DNA of 64,000 bases from an uncultured SAR86 cluster bacterium (GCA_902542325.1 CACBUE010000005.1:1-64000), one strand, 5' to 3'. Counted from the first letter of the stretch, positions 41,670 to 51,350 are shown. The notes: generated by a model from the sequence alone, not told the origin. Numbers and translations are program-made.

Positions 41670-42443
41670 TTAGACAATAAGGTGATGTCCACCATCCATG
41701 AGCATTGTCTCACCTGTTACTACTTTTGATATTTCAATAAAGTTATATATACCTTCAGCAACTTGTTCTGGGGTAACTGTAAGTTTTAGTGGAGTAGTAG
41801 ATGTTAAATTCTCTTTAGCAGCATTATAAAGATCATCACCCATGCCCTTTTTTAACCAATCCCCCTGAATAAAACCAGGACAAATTGCATTGACTCTAAT
41901 AGGACCGAGATTTCTGGCCATAGATTTCGTCATTGTATTTAAAGCACCTTTTGATGATGCATAGGCAAGAGAGCTACCAATTCCTTTAATCCCGGCAATA
42001 GATGAAATATTCACAACACTTGGATTCTCACTATTCATTAGCATTTCTTTGCAAGCCTTTACCATTTGGAAAGGTCCAACAACATTAACTTTGTATATAT
42101 GCAAAAAATCATCTGCATCTAAACCATCGAGATCGGCATGATTAAATACAAATTTTGTTGTTCCAGCATTATTTACAAGCGCGTCGATTCGTCCCCATTT
42201 TTTGATCGTTTGTTGGACTGTTTCTACACAATCATTGTTCTCAGAAACATCTGCTGTAATGGCTAGAGCTTCGACTCCTAATCCCTCACATTCTTGGACT
42301 ATATCATTTGCATCTTGAATAGAGCTTGTACATGTTATTGTTACATTCCACCCCTTTGAGGCGAGCAATTTTGCTGTAGCTGCTCCAACGCCTCTACTTC
42401 CACCAGTTATTATTGCTACTTTATTGGATGTTGCATTAGCCAT
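41670..42443 (-). CDS. Short-chain dehydrogenase/reductase (FabG-like)
   Basis: 257 residues. TGGSRGVG at ~13-20, NNAG at ~92, NISSIAGIKG with the catalytic Ser, and YASSKGALNTM with YxxxK. Third gene of the operon that begins at 43893, probably oxidising a dihydrodiol or reducing a keto intermediate of the pathway. Confidence 0.85.
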   Translation of the reverse strand: MANATSNKVAIITGGSRGVGAATAKLLASKGWNVTITCTSSIQDANDIVQECEGLGVEALAITADVSENNDCVETVQQTIKKWGRIDALVNNAGTTKFVFNHADLDGLDADDFLHIYKVNVVGPFQMVKACKEMLMNSENPSVVNISSIAGIKGIGSSLAYASSKGALNTMTKSMARNLGPIRVNAICPGFIQGDWLKKGMGDDLYNAAKENLTSTTPLKLTVTPEQVAEGIYNFIEISKVVTGETMLMDGGHHLIV

Positions 42444-42459
42444 ATTTAAATCCCATCAA

Positions 42460-42981
42460 TTATCTATTCACAAACTCTTTTGTACTTTCTTCTTTAAGTA
42501 CAAAACCTGGTTTATCTTTGAATGTATTTTCTACCCATTTTAAGGCATCTTTTTCGTCTAACTCTGGATTCCATGGCTCACCTTGGGGTTGTTCTACATC
42601 CCAGGGAGTATCTAAAAATATCTCCATACCATTATTTTCAGGATCATTAAAATAAAAGGATAGTGCATTTCCATGACATAAAGGCATGTATTCATGATTG
42701 ATAGCATCAAATTTCTTTTTGAACTCTTTCAATTCTGAATATGTTTCAACTCTAAATGAAATGTGGTTCAAAGCAGTTGGAGTTCCTATATCTTCTCTAC
42801 CTAGTACAAATGCTAATTGATGATGTTCATCTGGATCATAACTAATAAAGATTATTTCAGGCCCATTTTTAAAGATTGGACCACTATCACTAACTTTAAA
42901 GCCCAAAGTATTTATATAAAAATCTAATATTTTTTCTTTATCTTGAATATTAAGTACTGTGTGTGACCATCCTAGTTTCAT
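42460..42981 (-). CDS. VOC-fold, extradiol dioxygenase-like protein
   Basis: 173 residues, a single-domain VOC protein. Candidate iron ligands are His7 (WSHTVL), His73 (LNHISF) and Glu118 (GMEIFLDTPW), the 2-His-1-Glu triad of type I extradiol dioxygenases, and the NGMEIFLDTPW block closely resembles biphenyldiol- or catechol-cleaving enzymes. Start at ATG 42981. Second gene of the operon. It should cleave a catechol-like ring next to the two hydroxyls; substrate unknown. Confidence 0.8.
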   Translation of the reverse strand: MKLGWSHTVLNIQDKEKILDFYINTLGFKVSDSGPIFKNGPEIIFISYDPDEHHQLAFVLGREDIGTPTALNHISFRVETYSELKEFKKKFDAINHEYMPLCHGNALSFYFNDPENNGMEIFLDTPWDVEQPQGEPWNPELDEKDALKWVENTFKDKPGFVLKEESTKEFVNR

Positions 42982-43029
42982 CTCTTCACCAATTTTATTA
43001 TCTATTTATTCTATCTAAGCAAGCTTGTC

Positions 43030-43893
43030 TTACTCAACCCCCGAATGATTTGTAATTCTTTTGCATACATTTTCTAATGAACCAAGACCTTCAATACTTG
43101 TCGTGAGAACATCGCCTTCTTTTAAGAATTTACCTTCCATTACACCAACACCTCCAGGTGTTCCTGTAAAAATAACATCGCCAACATTAAGAGTAACTAT
43201 CTCAGATAGATATTTAATAATAGAAGGAATATCGAATATAAGATCATTGGTGTTGTCATTTTGCCTTATTTCATCATTGACCTTACATTCTATATTGAGT
43301 TTTTCCTTATTTTCCAAAGCATCTAACGAAACAAGATATGGACCCATGGGTCCGAAAGTATCAAAGGATTTACCAAGATTAAATTGAGGTGGTTTGGCAG
43401 CAAATTGCACGACTCGATCTGAGATATCTTGACCTATACATAATCCAGCAACATGATCCCAGGCATCATCTACACTTATATCCTTTCCAGACTTACCAAT
43501 GACAGCTACTAATTCAGCTTCATAATCAACATGATCACTTCTCATTTCAATCTCTGCATGTGGCCCAACTAGGCAACTGGTGTGTTTAGTAAATATCATG
43601 GGCACACTAGGTATTTCCATACCGGCCTCTTCGGCATGATTTCTATAATTTAAACCTACTGCATAACAATTTTTTGGTGAAGAAATAGGAGCATCTATCT
43701 TAGCTTCTTCTAATAAACCAGTAGGCGTTTTTTCATCTAAAGTACCATTCAATTCATGCAGTTCGTCCAAACGATTCAAGGCATTGAGCGTATCTTCATC
43801 GAAAGTATGATTTGATATTACTTTCAGATCATAATAATGTTGATCTTTTACAAGAGCTGCTTTGCCAGATATGTTGGCTAATTTAAATGCCAT
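43030..43893 (-). CDS. Fumarylacetoacetate hydrolase (FAH) family protein
   Basis: 287 residues. The metal site is formed by EAELVAVIGK (Glu/Glu), DISDR (Asp) and the surrounding NYRNHAEEAG; VIFTGTPGGVGVM is the late family motif. FAH enzymes hydrolyse beta-diketones such as fumarylpyruvate, or decarboxylate/hydrate keto-enoic acids after ring cleavage. GGAGAT ribosome site upstream. First gene of the putative aromatic-degradation operon (43893 to 39214). Confidence 0.87.
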   Translation of the reverse strand: MAFKLANISGKAALVKDQHYYDLKVISNHTFDEDTLNALNRLDELHELNGTLDEKTPTGLLEEAKIDAPISSPKNCYAVGLNYRNHAEEAGMEIPSVPMIFTKHTSCLVGPHAEIEMRSDHVDYEAELVAVIGKSGKDISVDDAWDHVAGLCIGQDISDRVVQFAAKPPQFNLGKSFDTFGPMGPYLVSLDALENKEKLNIECKVNDEIRQNDNTNDLIFDIPSIIKYLSEIVTLNVGDVIFTGTPGGVGVMEGKFLKEGDVLTTSIEGLGSLENVCKRITNHSGVE

Positions 43894-43970
43894 GAAATCT
43901 CCTATCTTTTAATAAATTGATTATAGGGAATTCTTAATATTTTATAAGCTTTATATACCGATAAAAATTG

Positions 43971-44852
43971 ATGGAAAGGAAAACTTTTACAAATAAAGAA
44001 GGTGAAGACTTCTCTTACTTGGTTCATCAATCTGAAGGCAGCAGTAAAAATTTTGTTTTCTTTCACGCAACAGGTTTTAACTCTGAAACTTATAAGATTC
44101 TTTTCGACAAACTGCTATCTCATTTTGATAATAGAATAAATATTTATGCTTTAGACCAAAGAGGTCATGGATTATCTTCTGCAAAATCTAATCCTGAGGA
44201 GTTAAAGACCTGGGATATTTTTGTCCATGATGGAGAGGAATTTATCGAGAATATTAGCGGAACTGTAATCCTTTCAGGACATTCTATGGGATCTATCATT
44301 GCTGCAAAGATAGCTTCTTTAAACCCTAGTAAGGTCTCTCATTTATTCATGATTGAGCCAGTTTTATATGGGCCATTGGAGTCTTTAAAATTTAGATTAA
44401 AGTCACTACTCCGTATTAATAGAGAGTTAGCGATTGCTGGTGGTGCAGCAAAAAGAAGAAGAAGTTTTTCTTCGATTGATGAAGCAGTCACTTCATACAC
44501 CGGAAGAGGTGCTTTTACCACCTGGTCACAAGAATGGATAGAAAATTATTTAAAGGGTGGCACTCAAAAAACTGAATCAGGTATTGAATTATCGTGTTCT
44601 CCTAATTGGGAAGCAGCAACATTTAGATCATCCTCCATGGATAGCTGGAGATACATCAAGAAAATAAAAATGAACGTCAAGGTAGTTTATGGGAGTATTG
44701 GATCAACTTTTTCATCTCAAGCAAGAGAGGCATTATTTAAGATAGGTAGTAATTGGAATTCAAATTATTATAAAGAAGCTTCCCATTTCTTACCCATGGA
44801 ATATACCGACTCAATTATCAAAGATTTAGAATCTTACCTAGAAAATAATTAA
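43971..44852 (+). CDS. Alpha/beta hydrolase
   Basis: 293 residues from the ATG at 43971. The oxyanion region is FFHATGFNSETY, and the nucleophile elbow is SGHSMGSIIA (Ser within GHSMG); DQRGHGLS and a late ASHFLPME histidine complete the triad pattern. Cytoplasmic. Divergent from the FAH operon and convergent with the haloalkane dehalogenase (4-nt overlap). Substrate unknown; a hydrolase of ring-cleavage products is possible. Confidence 0.82.
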   Translation: MERKTFTNKEGEDFSYLVHQSEGSSKNFVFFHATGFNSETYKILFDKLLSHFDNRINIYALDQRGHGLSSAKSNPEELKTWDIFVHDGEEFIENISGTVILSGHSMGSIIAAKIASLNPSKVSHLFMIEPVLYGPLESLKFRLKSLLRINRELAIAGGAAKRRRSFSSIDEAVTSYTGRGAFTTWSQEWIENYLKGGTQKTESGIELSCSPNWEAATFRSSSMDSWRYIKKIKMNVKVVYGSIGSTFSSQAREALFKIGSNWNSNYYKEASHFLPMEYTDSIIKDLESYLENN

Positions 44853-45712
44853 AGACTTTCCACGAAATTCCTTAAAGCAGCACCTATTTCTTCTGAAGAA
44901 TCTTCCTGTATGAAGTGATTTCCACTCACAGTTATCTCTGTCTGATTCTTCCAACTTCTAGCAAATTCTCTTTGATCGCCAATTAGAATTGAACCTGGAT
45001 CAGCATTGATAAACAATTTAGGTATATCCGATTCTTTATGAAATTCAGCATTTAGTTTCACCTCCTCAACAACCTCGCTCGGCTCACCATCCAGAGGAAT
45101 TTGTCTAGGCCAGGTAAGAGTAGGGCGTCTATCTTCTCCTGGATTAATAAAAGGTCTTATATACTCAGATTTTTCTTCTTCTGTGTAGCCAGTTGAAGAA
45201 TCTGCTAGAAGTATTCTTTCAACAAAAAAGTTTTTTTCTAGCACAAGTTCCTCTCCAGCCTCAGACCTAAATAATCCAAAAATTTTAGTTGCAGGATCGG
45301 GCCATTGATCCCAAGTTAGTGGCATAACGATAGCTTCCATATATGTTATGGACTTAATTCTATCTTTGTTTTCTCTAGCAAATTGGAAACCCATAGCCGA
45401 ACCCCAATCATGAATAATGAGATGGATATTGTCTCCTAAATCTAGCTCGTCCATCAGAGCTGTTAAGTAACTATACTGACCATGATACTTGTAGCCAGGA
45501 TTATCCACTCCCTCGAGTTTATCTGAATCACCCATACCAATTAAATCTGGGATAACTATTCTTCCGATATCTTCTACATGGGGCGCAATATTTCTCCATA
45601 AAAAAGATGATGTTGGATTGCCATGCAGAAATAAAAAAGTATCACCACTACCTTCATCAATGAAAGCCATCTTACTTTTCTTTATATCTTTGTATTTTTT
45701 TGTATATTTCAT
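44849..45712 (-). CDS. Haloalkane dehalogenase (HLD-II-like)
   Basis: 287 residues, the usual length. It follows Rhodococcus DhaA closely: FLHGNPTSSFLWRNI, PDLIGMGDSDK and HDWGSAMGF. The complete catalytic pentad is visible: halide-binding Asn32 and Trp103, nucleophile Asp102, acid Glu126 (YMEA) and base His266 (GNHFIQED). Hydrolysis replaces a carbon-bound chlorine, bromine or iodine with OH. Last gene of the operon descending from 51265, right after an amidase. Marine halogenated organics are a plausible natural substrate (inference). Confidence 0.9.
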   Translation of the reverse strand: MKYTKKYKDIKKSKMAFIDEGSGDTFLFLHGNPTSSFLWRNIAPHVEDIGRIVIPDLIGMGDSDKLEGVDNPGYKYHGQYSYLTALMDELDLGDNIHLIIHDWGSAMGFQFARENKDRIKSITYMEAIVMPLTWDQWPDPATKIFGLFRSEAGEELVLEKNFFVERILLADSSTGYTEEEKSEYIRPFINPGEDRRPTLTWPRQIPLDGEPSEVVEEVKLNAEFHKESDIPKLFINADPGSILIGDQREFARSWKNQTEITVSGNHFIQEDSSEEIGAALRNFVESL

Positions 45713-45716
45713 ATTG

Positions 45717-47162
45717 TTAATCTAAATTAGGAACGACAAAGGCCTTGAATTCTTCTTCGTAGAGTTGCGCAAATTTAATTGTTGTCTTGTCTTCATAAGC
45801 TCCACCAATAACTTGTAGACCAATTGGCATACCATCCCCTGATAGACCTGTTGGAAAAACGGTACTTGGTAAATGAGCATTTACCGCAAGACCTGGCCAG
45901 AAGATTTGTTGAAAATATCTTTGTTCTTGATTATCTACCATGACAGTTCTCCCAGAGATTTTTCTGTGATCGTGCTCAATAGCGGTTGTGGCGAGCTGCG
46001 GACAAATTAATACATCCCATTCTTCAAAAAACTTTGACCAAGATATTTTGATTTGTTCTCTGGCATAGTTCTGTCTTATCCAATTTCTGTGGGATAACAC
46101 AGTACCTTTGGCTAAGATTGCGTCTACCGATAAATCATTTTTATCTAAACTTGAAGCCAATTCTTCTATTTTTTGATACTCATCTTCAGGTAACCCACTT
46201 TGCATGACGGATTGTAAAAGTAATTGATAATTAATTTCAGCTTTCATCAAGTCATGTTCAGGTTTTGCTACAAAGGATACTGTTGCTCCAACAGAATTTA
46301 GTTGATTGCCGACTTCTTCACATCTTTGAGCTATTTCCTTTGAAACTGGAGCCAATTCATCATTACTCCAAATAGCCACTTTAAAATCTTTCAGAGAAGT
46401 TTTTTTACATTCTGTCAGATTGAGTTGCCATCCCTTAGATCTTCTTTCCGTAGGACCTGCCATTGCATCTAATGCTATTTCTAAGTCTTTTGCACTTCTA
46501 GCTAAAGGACCACAGACCGATAGATCAGGTTCAGGAACATTAGGAATTAATTCATGACCTGATGAAGGTATGATACCGTGACTTGGCTTATGTCCAAAAA
46601 CTCCGCAATAGTGCGCAGGATTTCTTATTGAACCACCGATGTCGGATCCAGCCTCCAATGAACAAAACCCAGCTGCGAGTGCAGCAGCACTTCCTCCTGA
46701 TGAACCTCCTGGAGTCTTTTTCAGATCCCAAGGATTCCCTGTAATTCCATAGATATCGTTATAGCTTTGAAAGTCAGCTAAATTCATAGGAACATTAGTT
46801 TTACCTAAGAAATGAGCTCCAGCTTTTTTTAATCTCTTAACAGCCAACCCATCTTCTTTGGCTATATTTCCTTTGTAGTCAGGTATACCCCAACTTGTAC
46901 ATTGACCTTGTATATTGTAAGACTCTTTTATAGTCATCGGTATGCCATGCAGTGGACCTAAAGAATCTTGCTTCGAAATGGCCTCGTCTGCTTTTTTAGC
47001 AGCTTCTATAGCATCTTCAAAAGTTCTTACTACAACGGCATTTATCTTGTTATCGTATTTCTCTATTCTATCTATGAAATGTTGGGTGAGCTCTAGTGAA
47101 CTTATCTCTTTATTTTTTATTTTGTTTGCCAATTCATAGGCAGGTAAGTGATGAATATCCAA
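45717..47162 (-). CDS. Amidase signature family enzyme
   Basis: 481 residues. The Ser-cisSer-Lys triad is visible: Lys in PMTIKESYN (~residue 80), cis-Ser and nucleophilic Ser in GGSSGGSAAALAAG and GSDIGGSIRNPAH. It hydrolyses an amide to acid plus ammonia; GatA-specific features are absent. The start is a TTG at 47162. It overlaps or abuts the SDR upstream (2 nt) and sits 4 nt before the dehalogenase. The product acid could be taken by the acyl-CoA ligase of the same operon. Confidence 0.88.
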   Translation of the reverse strand: MDIHHLPAYELANKIKNKEISSLELTQHFIDRIEKYDNKINAVVVRTFEDAIEAAKKADEAISKQDSLGPLHGIPMTIKESYNIQGQCTSWGIPDYKGNIAKEDGLAVKRLKKAGAHFLGKTNVPMNLADFQSYNDIYGITGNPWDLKKTPGGSSGGSAAALAAGFCSLEAGSDIGGSIRNPAHYCGVFGHKPSHGIIPSSGHELIPNVPEPDLSVCGPLARSAKDLEIALDAMAGPTERRSKGWQLNLTECKKTSLKDFKVAIWSNDELAPVSKEIAQRCEEVGNQLNSVGATVSFVAKPEHDLMKAEINYQLLLQSVMQSGLPEDEYQKIEELASSLDKNDLSVDAILAKGTVLSHRNWIRQNYAREQIKISWSKFFEEWDVLICPQLATTAIEHDHRKISGRTVMVDNQEQRYFQQIFWPGLAVNAHLPSTVFPTGLSGDGMPIGLQVIGGAYEDKTTIKFAQLYEEEFKAFVVPNLD

Positions 47163-47164
47163 AA

Positions 47165-47947
47165 CTAACTGTCTCCTGGTTTCCAGTCCTCAAATCTTTC
47201 TTGAAGTCTTTGCATGCCTGTTATCCAGCGATCTCTATCGTTTCCTTTTCTAGAAACATATTCCAAGACCTCAGCATGAGGAGTAACAAGAAATCTTTCT
47301 TTTTCAATGGCATCAAGTACATCGGCAGCTGCCTCATCAGCTTCAATCATCCCATCAACTCCAGCTACTCCAGCACCTTGAGCTGTCATAGCTGTTCTTA
47401 CAGCTTGAGGACAAAGACATGAGACACCAATTCCTTTATTTCCATAAGTAATTTTTATCCATTCCGCAAAACTCACTGCAGCTGCTTTAGTTACTGAATA
47501 TCCTGCAGAACCTATTTGAGTGAGTAAACCTGCAGCAGATGAAGTGTTCATTAAATATCCTTCGCCTCTTTCTAACATTTGAGGCAGAACATGCTTAGCT
47601 GCAAAGATATGAGATTGTACATTCACCTCCCAGATATTTTGCCAATCGCTAGTCTCTACTTCAAAAAATCCATGTACTCCACCAATCCCCGCATTAGAAC
47701 AAAAAATATCTATTCCACCTGAATATTCATTTGCTTTATCTATTACATTGATAACGTCTGCTTCTTTTCCAACATTAGCTTGGACCGCTAAACCATTGAT
47801 ATCATTAGCAGTTTCAGTCGCACCTTCTATGTTCATATCAACACAAACAACTGATTTAGCTCCTGCCTTATTAAACGCTTCACATAAGGCTTTGCCTATT
47901 CCGCTAGCAGCCCCAGTCACCACAACTCTTTTATCTTGTATTTGCAT
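47165..47947 (-). CDS. Short-chain dehydrogenase/reductase
   Basis: 260 residues from the ATG at 47947, which overlaps the ligase stop (TAATG); an earlier ATG at 48043 lies inside the ligase gene. TGAASGIG at ~13-20, SNAGIGG, TSSAAGLL for the Ser, and YSVTKAA for YxxxK. The NAD motif is followed by an acidic residue (VDMN), suggesting NAD use. Part of the six-gene operon 51265-44849. Confidence 0.85.
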   Translation of the reverse strand: MQIQDKRVVVTGAASGIGKALCEAFNKAGAKSVVCVDMNIEGATETANDINGLAVQANVGKEADVINVIDKANEYSGGIDIFCSNAGIGGVHGFFEVETSDWQNIWEVNVQSHIFAAKHVLPQMLERGEGYLMNTSSAAGLLTQIGSAGYSVTKAAAVSFAEWIKITYGNKGIGVSCLCPQAVRTAMTAQGAGVAGVDGMIEADEAAADVLDAIEKERFLVTPHAEVLEYVSRKGNDRDRWITGMQRLQERFEDWKPGDS

Positions 47948-49665
47948 TAATCTAGTCCCAATTCTTTTATGGCATCTTCTCGCATTTGTTTTTTTGCAAT
48001 TTTTCCAGCTGCTACTTTTGGTAATTCTTCGGCTTGAAACCATGTATATTCAGGTATCTTAAATTTAGCTATTTTTGCTGCTAAAAATGATGAAAGATCT
48101 TCTTCTGAAAGTTCAGCTCCAGGATTTAGTGATATTCTCGTAGCAAGTTTTTCACCTAATCTTTCATCTGGAATACCAAAGACGGATGCTTCTCTAACAG
48201 AAGGATGCTCATAGATTGCAGCTTCTATCTCTAAACAAGCTATGTTTTCTCCACCTCTGATGACGATGTCTTTGATTCTGTCTTTAATATAGAGGAATCC
48301 ATCTTCATCAATAATGCCTACATCACCACTTCTAAACCAACCTTCACTGTCTAAAACTTCATTAGTCGCTTCTTCATTCTTAAGATAACATCTGAAATTA
48401 CATGTCGATTTAATGGCCACTTCTCCAAGTTCATTGGGTCCCAGCTTATTACCTTCTTCGTCCATAATTTTTATGAGATTTAAAAAAGGAGTAGGGTAGC
48501 CGGCAGTACTTGGTCTCTCATACAAAGTCATTCCACTAGCATTCGTCGCATGAGCGTTAGTTTCAGTAAGTCCATAGCCTACGGTAGCAACTTTATCTGG
48601 ATGTTCTTTCTCTTGAGCTTTAATTTGTTCAGGAGGTCTTGCTGCTCCTCCAGAACCTAATCCTTTTAGGCTCGAAATGTCTATTTCTGGATTATCTTTA
48701 TGTGCTTGCAGAACTTCTGCTGACATAGTTGGTACGCCAGTCATATCAGTCACTTTATGTTTTTCAATAAGACGTAAAGCTTCTACGGCATCCCATTTAT
48801 ACATAAAAACAATCTTTCTCGCTGTTACCAAAGACAATAAAAAGACAGCATGAGAACCTGTTACATGGAATAAGGGTACTGCAGCAATTGTGCAAGGATT
48901 TTCACCAGAAATTGGAGATGGCAAAGGCTCTCCATCAACTTCAATTTGCGTAGCTAGCTGACCCATAAGCGCCCAGGTAATTGGAGCAGATACTACTGCT
49001 CTGTGAGTAGAAACTACACCTTTTGGATAACCTGTACTGCCAGATGTATACATAATACTTGCATCATCTTCAGGATCAATTTCAACCTCAGGAAAAGCAT
49101 CCATCGGCGATACAACTTCATCAAAAGCTGCTGTGTTTGTAAATTTACTTGCATCACAACGCACTGCTATACGAGGCATTTCTTCCACATGACCTTCTAA
49201 TCTTTGAAGTCTCTCTTCATCAGCTATGAATATTGATGATTCACTATGGGTTAAACCATAATCAAGTTCCTCACCTTGCCACCATGAGTTTAAGGGAACT
49301 GCTACAGCTCCGATTGAGGTAACAGCAATATAACTGTATATCCATTCTGGATAATTCCTCATAGAAAAAGCAACCTTATCTCCTTTTTTAATGCCGTATT
49401 TATCCATAAGGGTATGTGCTAGTCCGGCAGCAGTATTTAGAACCTCTTGATATCTATATGTTTCATCCTCATACGCCAAAAAATCCCACTCTCCATGTAT
49501 TAGTGGAAATTGAAAATAATCTCTTAATGTTTGAGGTAAGTTAGCAAATACATGATATTTGTTACCTCTAATGGTTTCTTCTTTAAGTTCGAACAAACCT
49601 TCTTTTGTAAATTCTTTAGTTAAACTTTCTCTGCCTTCTATTTTAATAAATTCCTTTATATCCAT
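47947..49665 (-). CDS. Acyl-CoA synthetase / AMP-dependent ligase (class I adenylate-forming)
   Basis: 572 residues. Motifs in order: SIMYTSGSTGYPKGVV (P-loop), GYGLTETNA (A5), WFRSGDVGIID and KDRIKDIVIRGGENI (hinge), and a late catalytic lysine in AAGKIAKKQ. It activates a carboxylic acid to an acyl-adenylate and then to acyl-CoA in the cytoplasm. Neighbouring enoyl-CoA hydratase and SDRs suggest a beta-oxidation-like route starting from this product. Starts 4 nt after the hydratase gene. Confidence 0.9.
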   Translation of the reverse strand: MDIKEFIKIEGRESLTKEFTKEGLFELKEETIRGNKYHVFANLPQTLRDYFQFPLIHGEWDFLAYEDETYRYQEVLNTAAGLAHTLMDKYGIKKGDKVAFSMRNYPEWIYSYIAVTSIGAVAVPLNSWWQGEELDYGLTHSESSIFIADEERLQRLEGHVEEMPRIAVRCDASKFTNTAAFDEVVSPMDAFPEVEIDPEDDASIMYTSGSTGYPKGVVSTHRAVVSAPITWALMGQLATQIEVDGEPLPSPISGENPCTIAAVPLFHVTGSHAVFLLSLVTARKIVFMYKWDAVEALRLIEKHKVTDMTGVPTMSAEVLQAHKDNPEIDISSLKGLGSGGAARPPEQIKAQEKEHPDKVATVGYGLTETNAHATNASGMTLYERPSTAGYPTPFLNLIKIMDEEGNKLGPNELGEVAIKSTCNFRCYLKNEEATNEVLDSEGWFRSGDVGIIDEDGFLYIKDRIKDIVIRGGENIACLEIEAAIYEHPSVREASVFGIPDERLGEKLATRISLNPGAELSEEDLSSFLAAKIAKFKIPEYTWFQAEELPKVAAGKIAKKQMREDAIKELGLD

Positions 49666-49669
49666 GATT

Positions 49670-50488
49670 TTATTTCCCTGTAAATTTTGCTTCTCTTTTT
49701 TCTACAAAATGTGAAACACCTTCTTTGAAATCCTCAGACTTAAAACTATCAAGCATTGCTTGCATTGAACTATCTAGATTCTCTTGAATTGTTTCTCCTT
49801 GAGCGTTATAAATTTGCTGCTTCATGATTCGAAGTGATCGTGGTGAAACATTTTTTGCTAGATCGGCTGCATAATTAAAAACTTTGCTATCGAATTCATC
49901 TTCCGAAAAGGTTTGATTAACTATACCCATATTTTCAGCCTCTTCAGCAGTAAACTTTCTTGAGGAAAACAAAATATCATTTGCTCTCGCAATACCTACG
50001 AGTCTAGGAAGAATCCATCCAACACCCCATTCAGCTATAAGTCCTCTTTTAGAAAATGCACTGGAAAAAACAGCACCTTCTTTAGCAAATCTTATATCTG
50101 CATAAAGTGCCATAATGAAACCTACTCCTGCAGTAGGTCCATTTATAGCTGCAATAATTGGCTTAGGGACTGTCGGAAAATAACTAAATCCTCCATCAAA
50201 GCCCTTTACTTCATTTGCCGCATACTCTCTTTCTTCTGCTTCGACTTGAGAGCCTTGCGACTCACCTTGACTTGTAGCTGCAAGCCCATCCATATCTGCT
50301 CCTGCACAAAAACCTCTTCCTGCACCAGTGACAATAATAACTTTTACATCAGAATCTTTCGCAGCGTCATCTAATTTCTCTCTTAGTCCTGCCCTGATCT
50401 CATCATTCACAGCATTGAGTCTTTCAGGTCTGTTTAAGGTAACTATCGCTACACCATCTTTTACTTCATAAAGAACCGCATTATTCAT
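49670..50488 (-). CDS. Enoyl-CoA hydratase/isomerase family protein
   Basis: 272 residues. The oxyanion-hole motif is GRGFCAGADMDGL (~57-69), and the second is AINGPTAGVGFIMAL. The glutamates of classical crotonase that add water are replaced or shifted here (the block reads KRGLIAEWGVGWILPRLVG with one Glu), so hydratase versus isomerase is open. An acidic insertion (~72-95, QGESQGSQVEAEE) lies after the first motif. Ribosome site AAAAGGAG. Second gene of the operon. Confidence 0.86.
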   Translation of the reverse strand: MNNAVLYEVKDGVAIVTLNRPERLNAVNDEIRAGLREKLDDAAKDSDVKVIIVTGAGRGFCAGADMDGLAATSQGESQGSQVEAEEREYAANEVKGFDGGFSYFPTVPKPIIAAINGPTAGVGFIMALYADIRFAKEGAVFSSAFSKRGLIAEWGVGWILPRLVGIARANDILFSSRKFTAEEAENMGIVNQTFSEDEFDSKVFNYAADLAKNVSPRSLRIMKQQIYNAQGETIQENLDSSMQAMLDSFKSEDFKEGVSHFVEKREAKFTGK

Positions 50489-50500
50489 ATTTTTCTCCTT

Positions 50501-51265
50501 TTAGGCTGTCGACCCGCCGTCTATGACAAGGGTGTGACCATTAACAAATGTTCCTGCATCGGATGCTAGAAAAACCGCCGCTCCTCCTATTTCGTCTGGT
50601 TCACCAATCCTTTTGAGAGGACAAGTTGCTGTTGATTGTTTGAGAATTTCAGGATTTTCCCAAAGTGCTCTTGCAAAATCTGTTTTAAATAGTCCCGGAG
50701 CTATAGCATTAGTTCTGACATTTTGTGGACCAAATTCAGCAGCAAGATTTTTCACTAGCATGATGTCTGCTGCTTTTGAAATATTGTAAGTTCCTATGAC
50801 TGTACTAGATTTCAGTCCACCAATAGAAGAAACAATTATTATGCTTCCATCTTTTCTCTCGGTCATCTCAGGTATGACCATCTGACATAATAAATGATTA
50901 CTTTTAATATTGTTGTTCATTACTTTATCGAAAGCATCTTCTGGAATATCCATCATTGAACCAAAAAAAGGATTAGACGCTGCGTTACAAACCAAGATAT
51001 CAATTTTCCCTAGCTGCAATCTCGTTTCATCTACAAGCATCTGCAAAGCTGCTTTGTCCGATATGTTACAAGGTATAACTATTGCTCCACCTTCAGAATC
51101 TGAACAAGCTTCATTAATTTCATCAGCAACTATCTGACAAGCATCTGCTTTTCTACTTGATACGACAACTTTGGCACCGTGCAGTGCCATCTGCATAGCA
51201 ATTGATTTACCTATTCCTTTGGATGAACCAGTAATAATTGCTGTTTTTCCTGTTAAATCAAACAT
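50501..51265 (-). CDS. Short-chain dehydrogenase/reductase (FabG-like)
   Basis: 254 residues. TGSSKGIG at ~12-19, CNAA strand motif, IIVSSIGGLKSS with Ser, and YNISKAADIM with YxxxK. GGGAGAG ribosome site. First gene of the operon running down to the dehalogenase. Divergent from the DUF3604 gene. Likely 3-hydroxyacyl or sterol-type substrate, unproven. Confidence 0.86.
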   Translation of the reverse strand: MFDLTGKTAIITGSSKGIGKSIAMQMALHGAKVVVSSRKADACQIVADEINEACSDSEGGAIVIPCNISDKAALQMLVDETRLQLGKIDILVCNAASNPFFGSMMDIPEDAFDKVMNNNIKSNHLLCQMVIPEMTERKDGSIIIVSSIGGLKSSTVIGTYNISKAADIMLVKNLAAEFGPQNVRTNAIAPGLFKTDFARALWENPEILKQSTATCPLKRIGEPDEIGGAAVFLASDAGTFVNGHTLVIDGGSTA

Positions 51266-51344
51266 AACTCTCCCTATTTAAGAAGGGAATACTTTAGAAT
51301 TAATTAGTCAAAATTACTATAGATAAATTAATCATTTCGTTTGA

Positions 51345-51350
51345 TAGAAT
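51345..51350 (+). promoter_or_regulatory. -10-like box directly upstream of the DUF3604 gene
   Basis: TAGAAT ends 6 nt before the ATG at 51357, with no ribosome site between them. This spacing implies a transcript beginning at or next to the A of the start codon. Confidence 0.4.
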
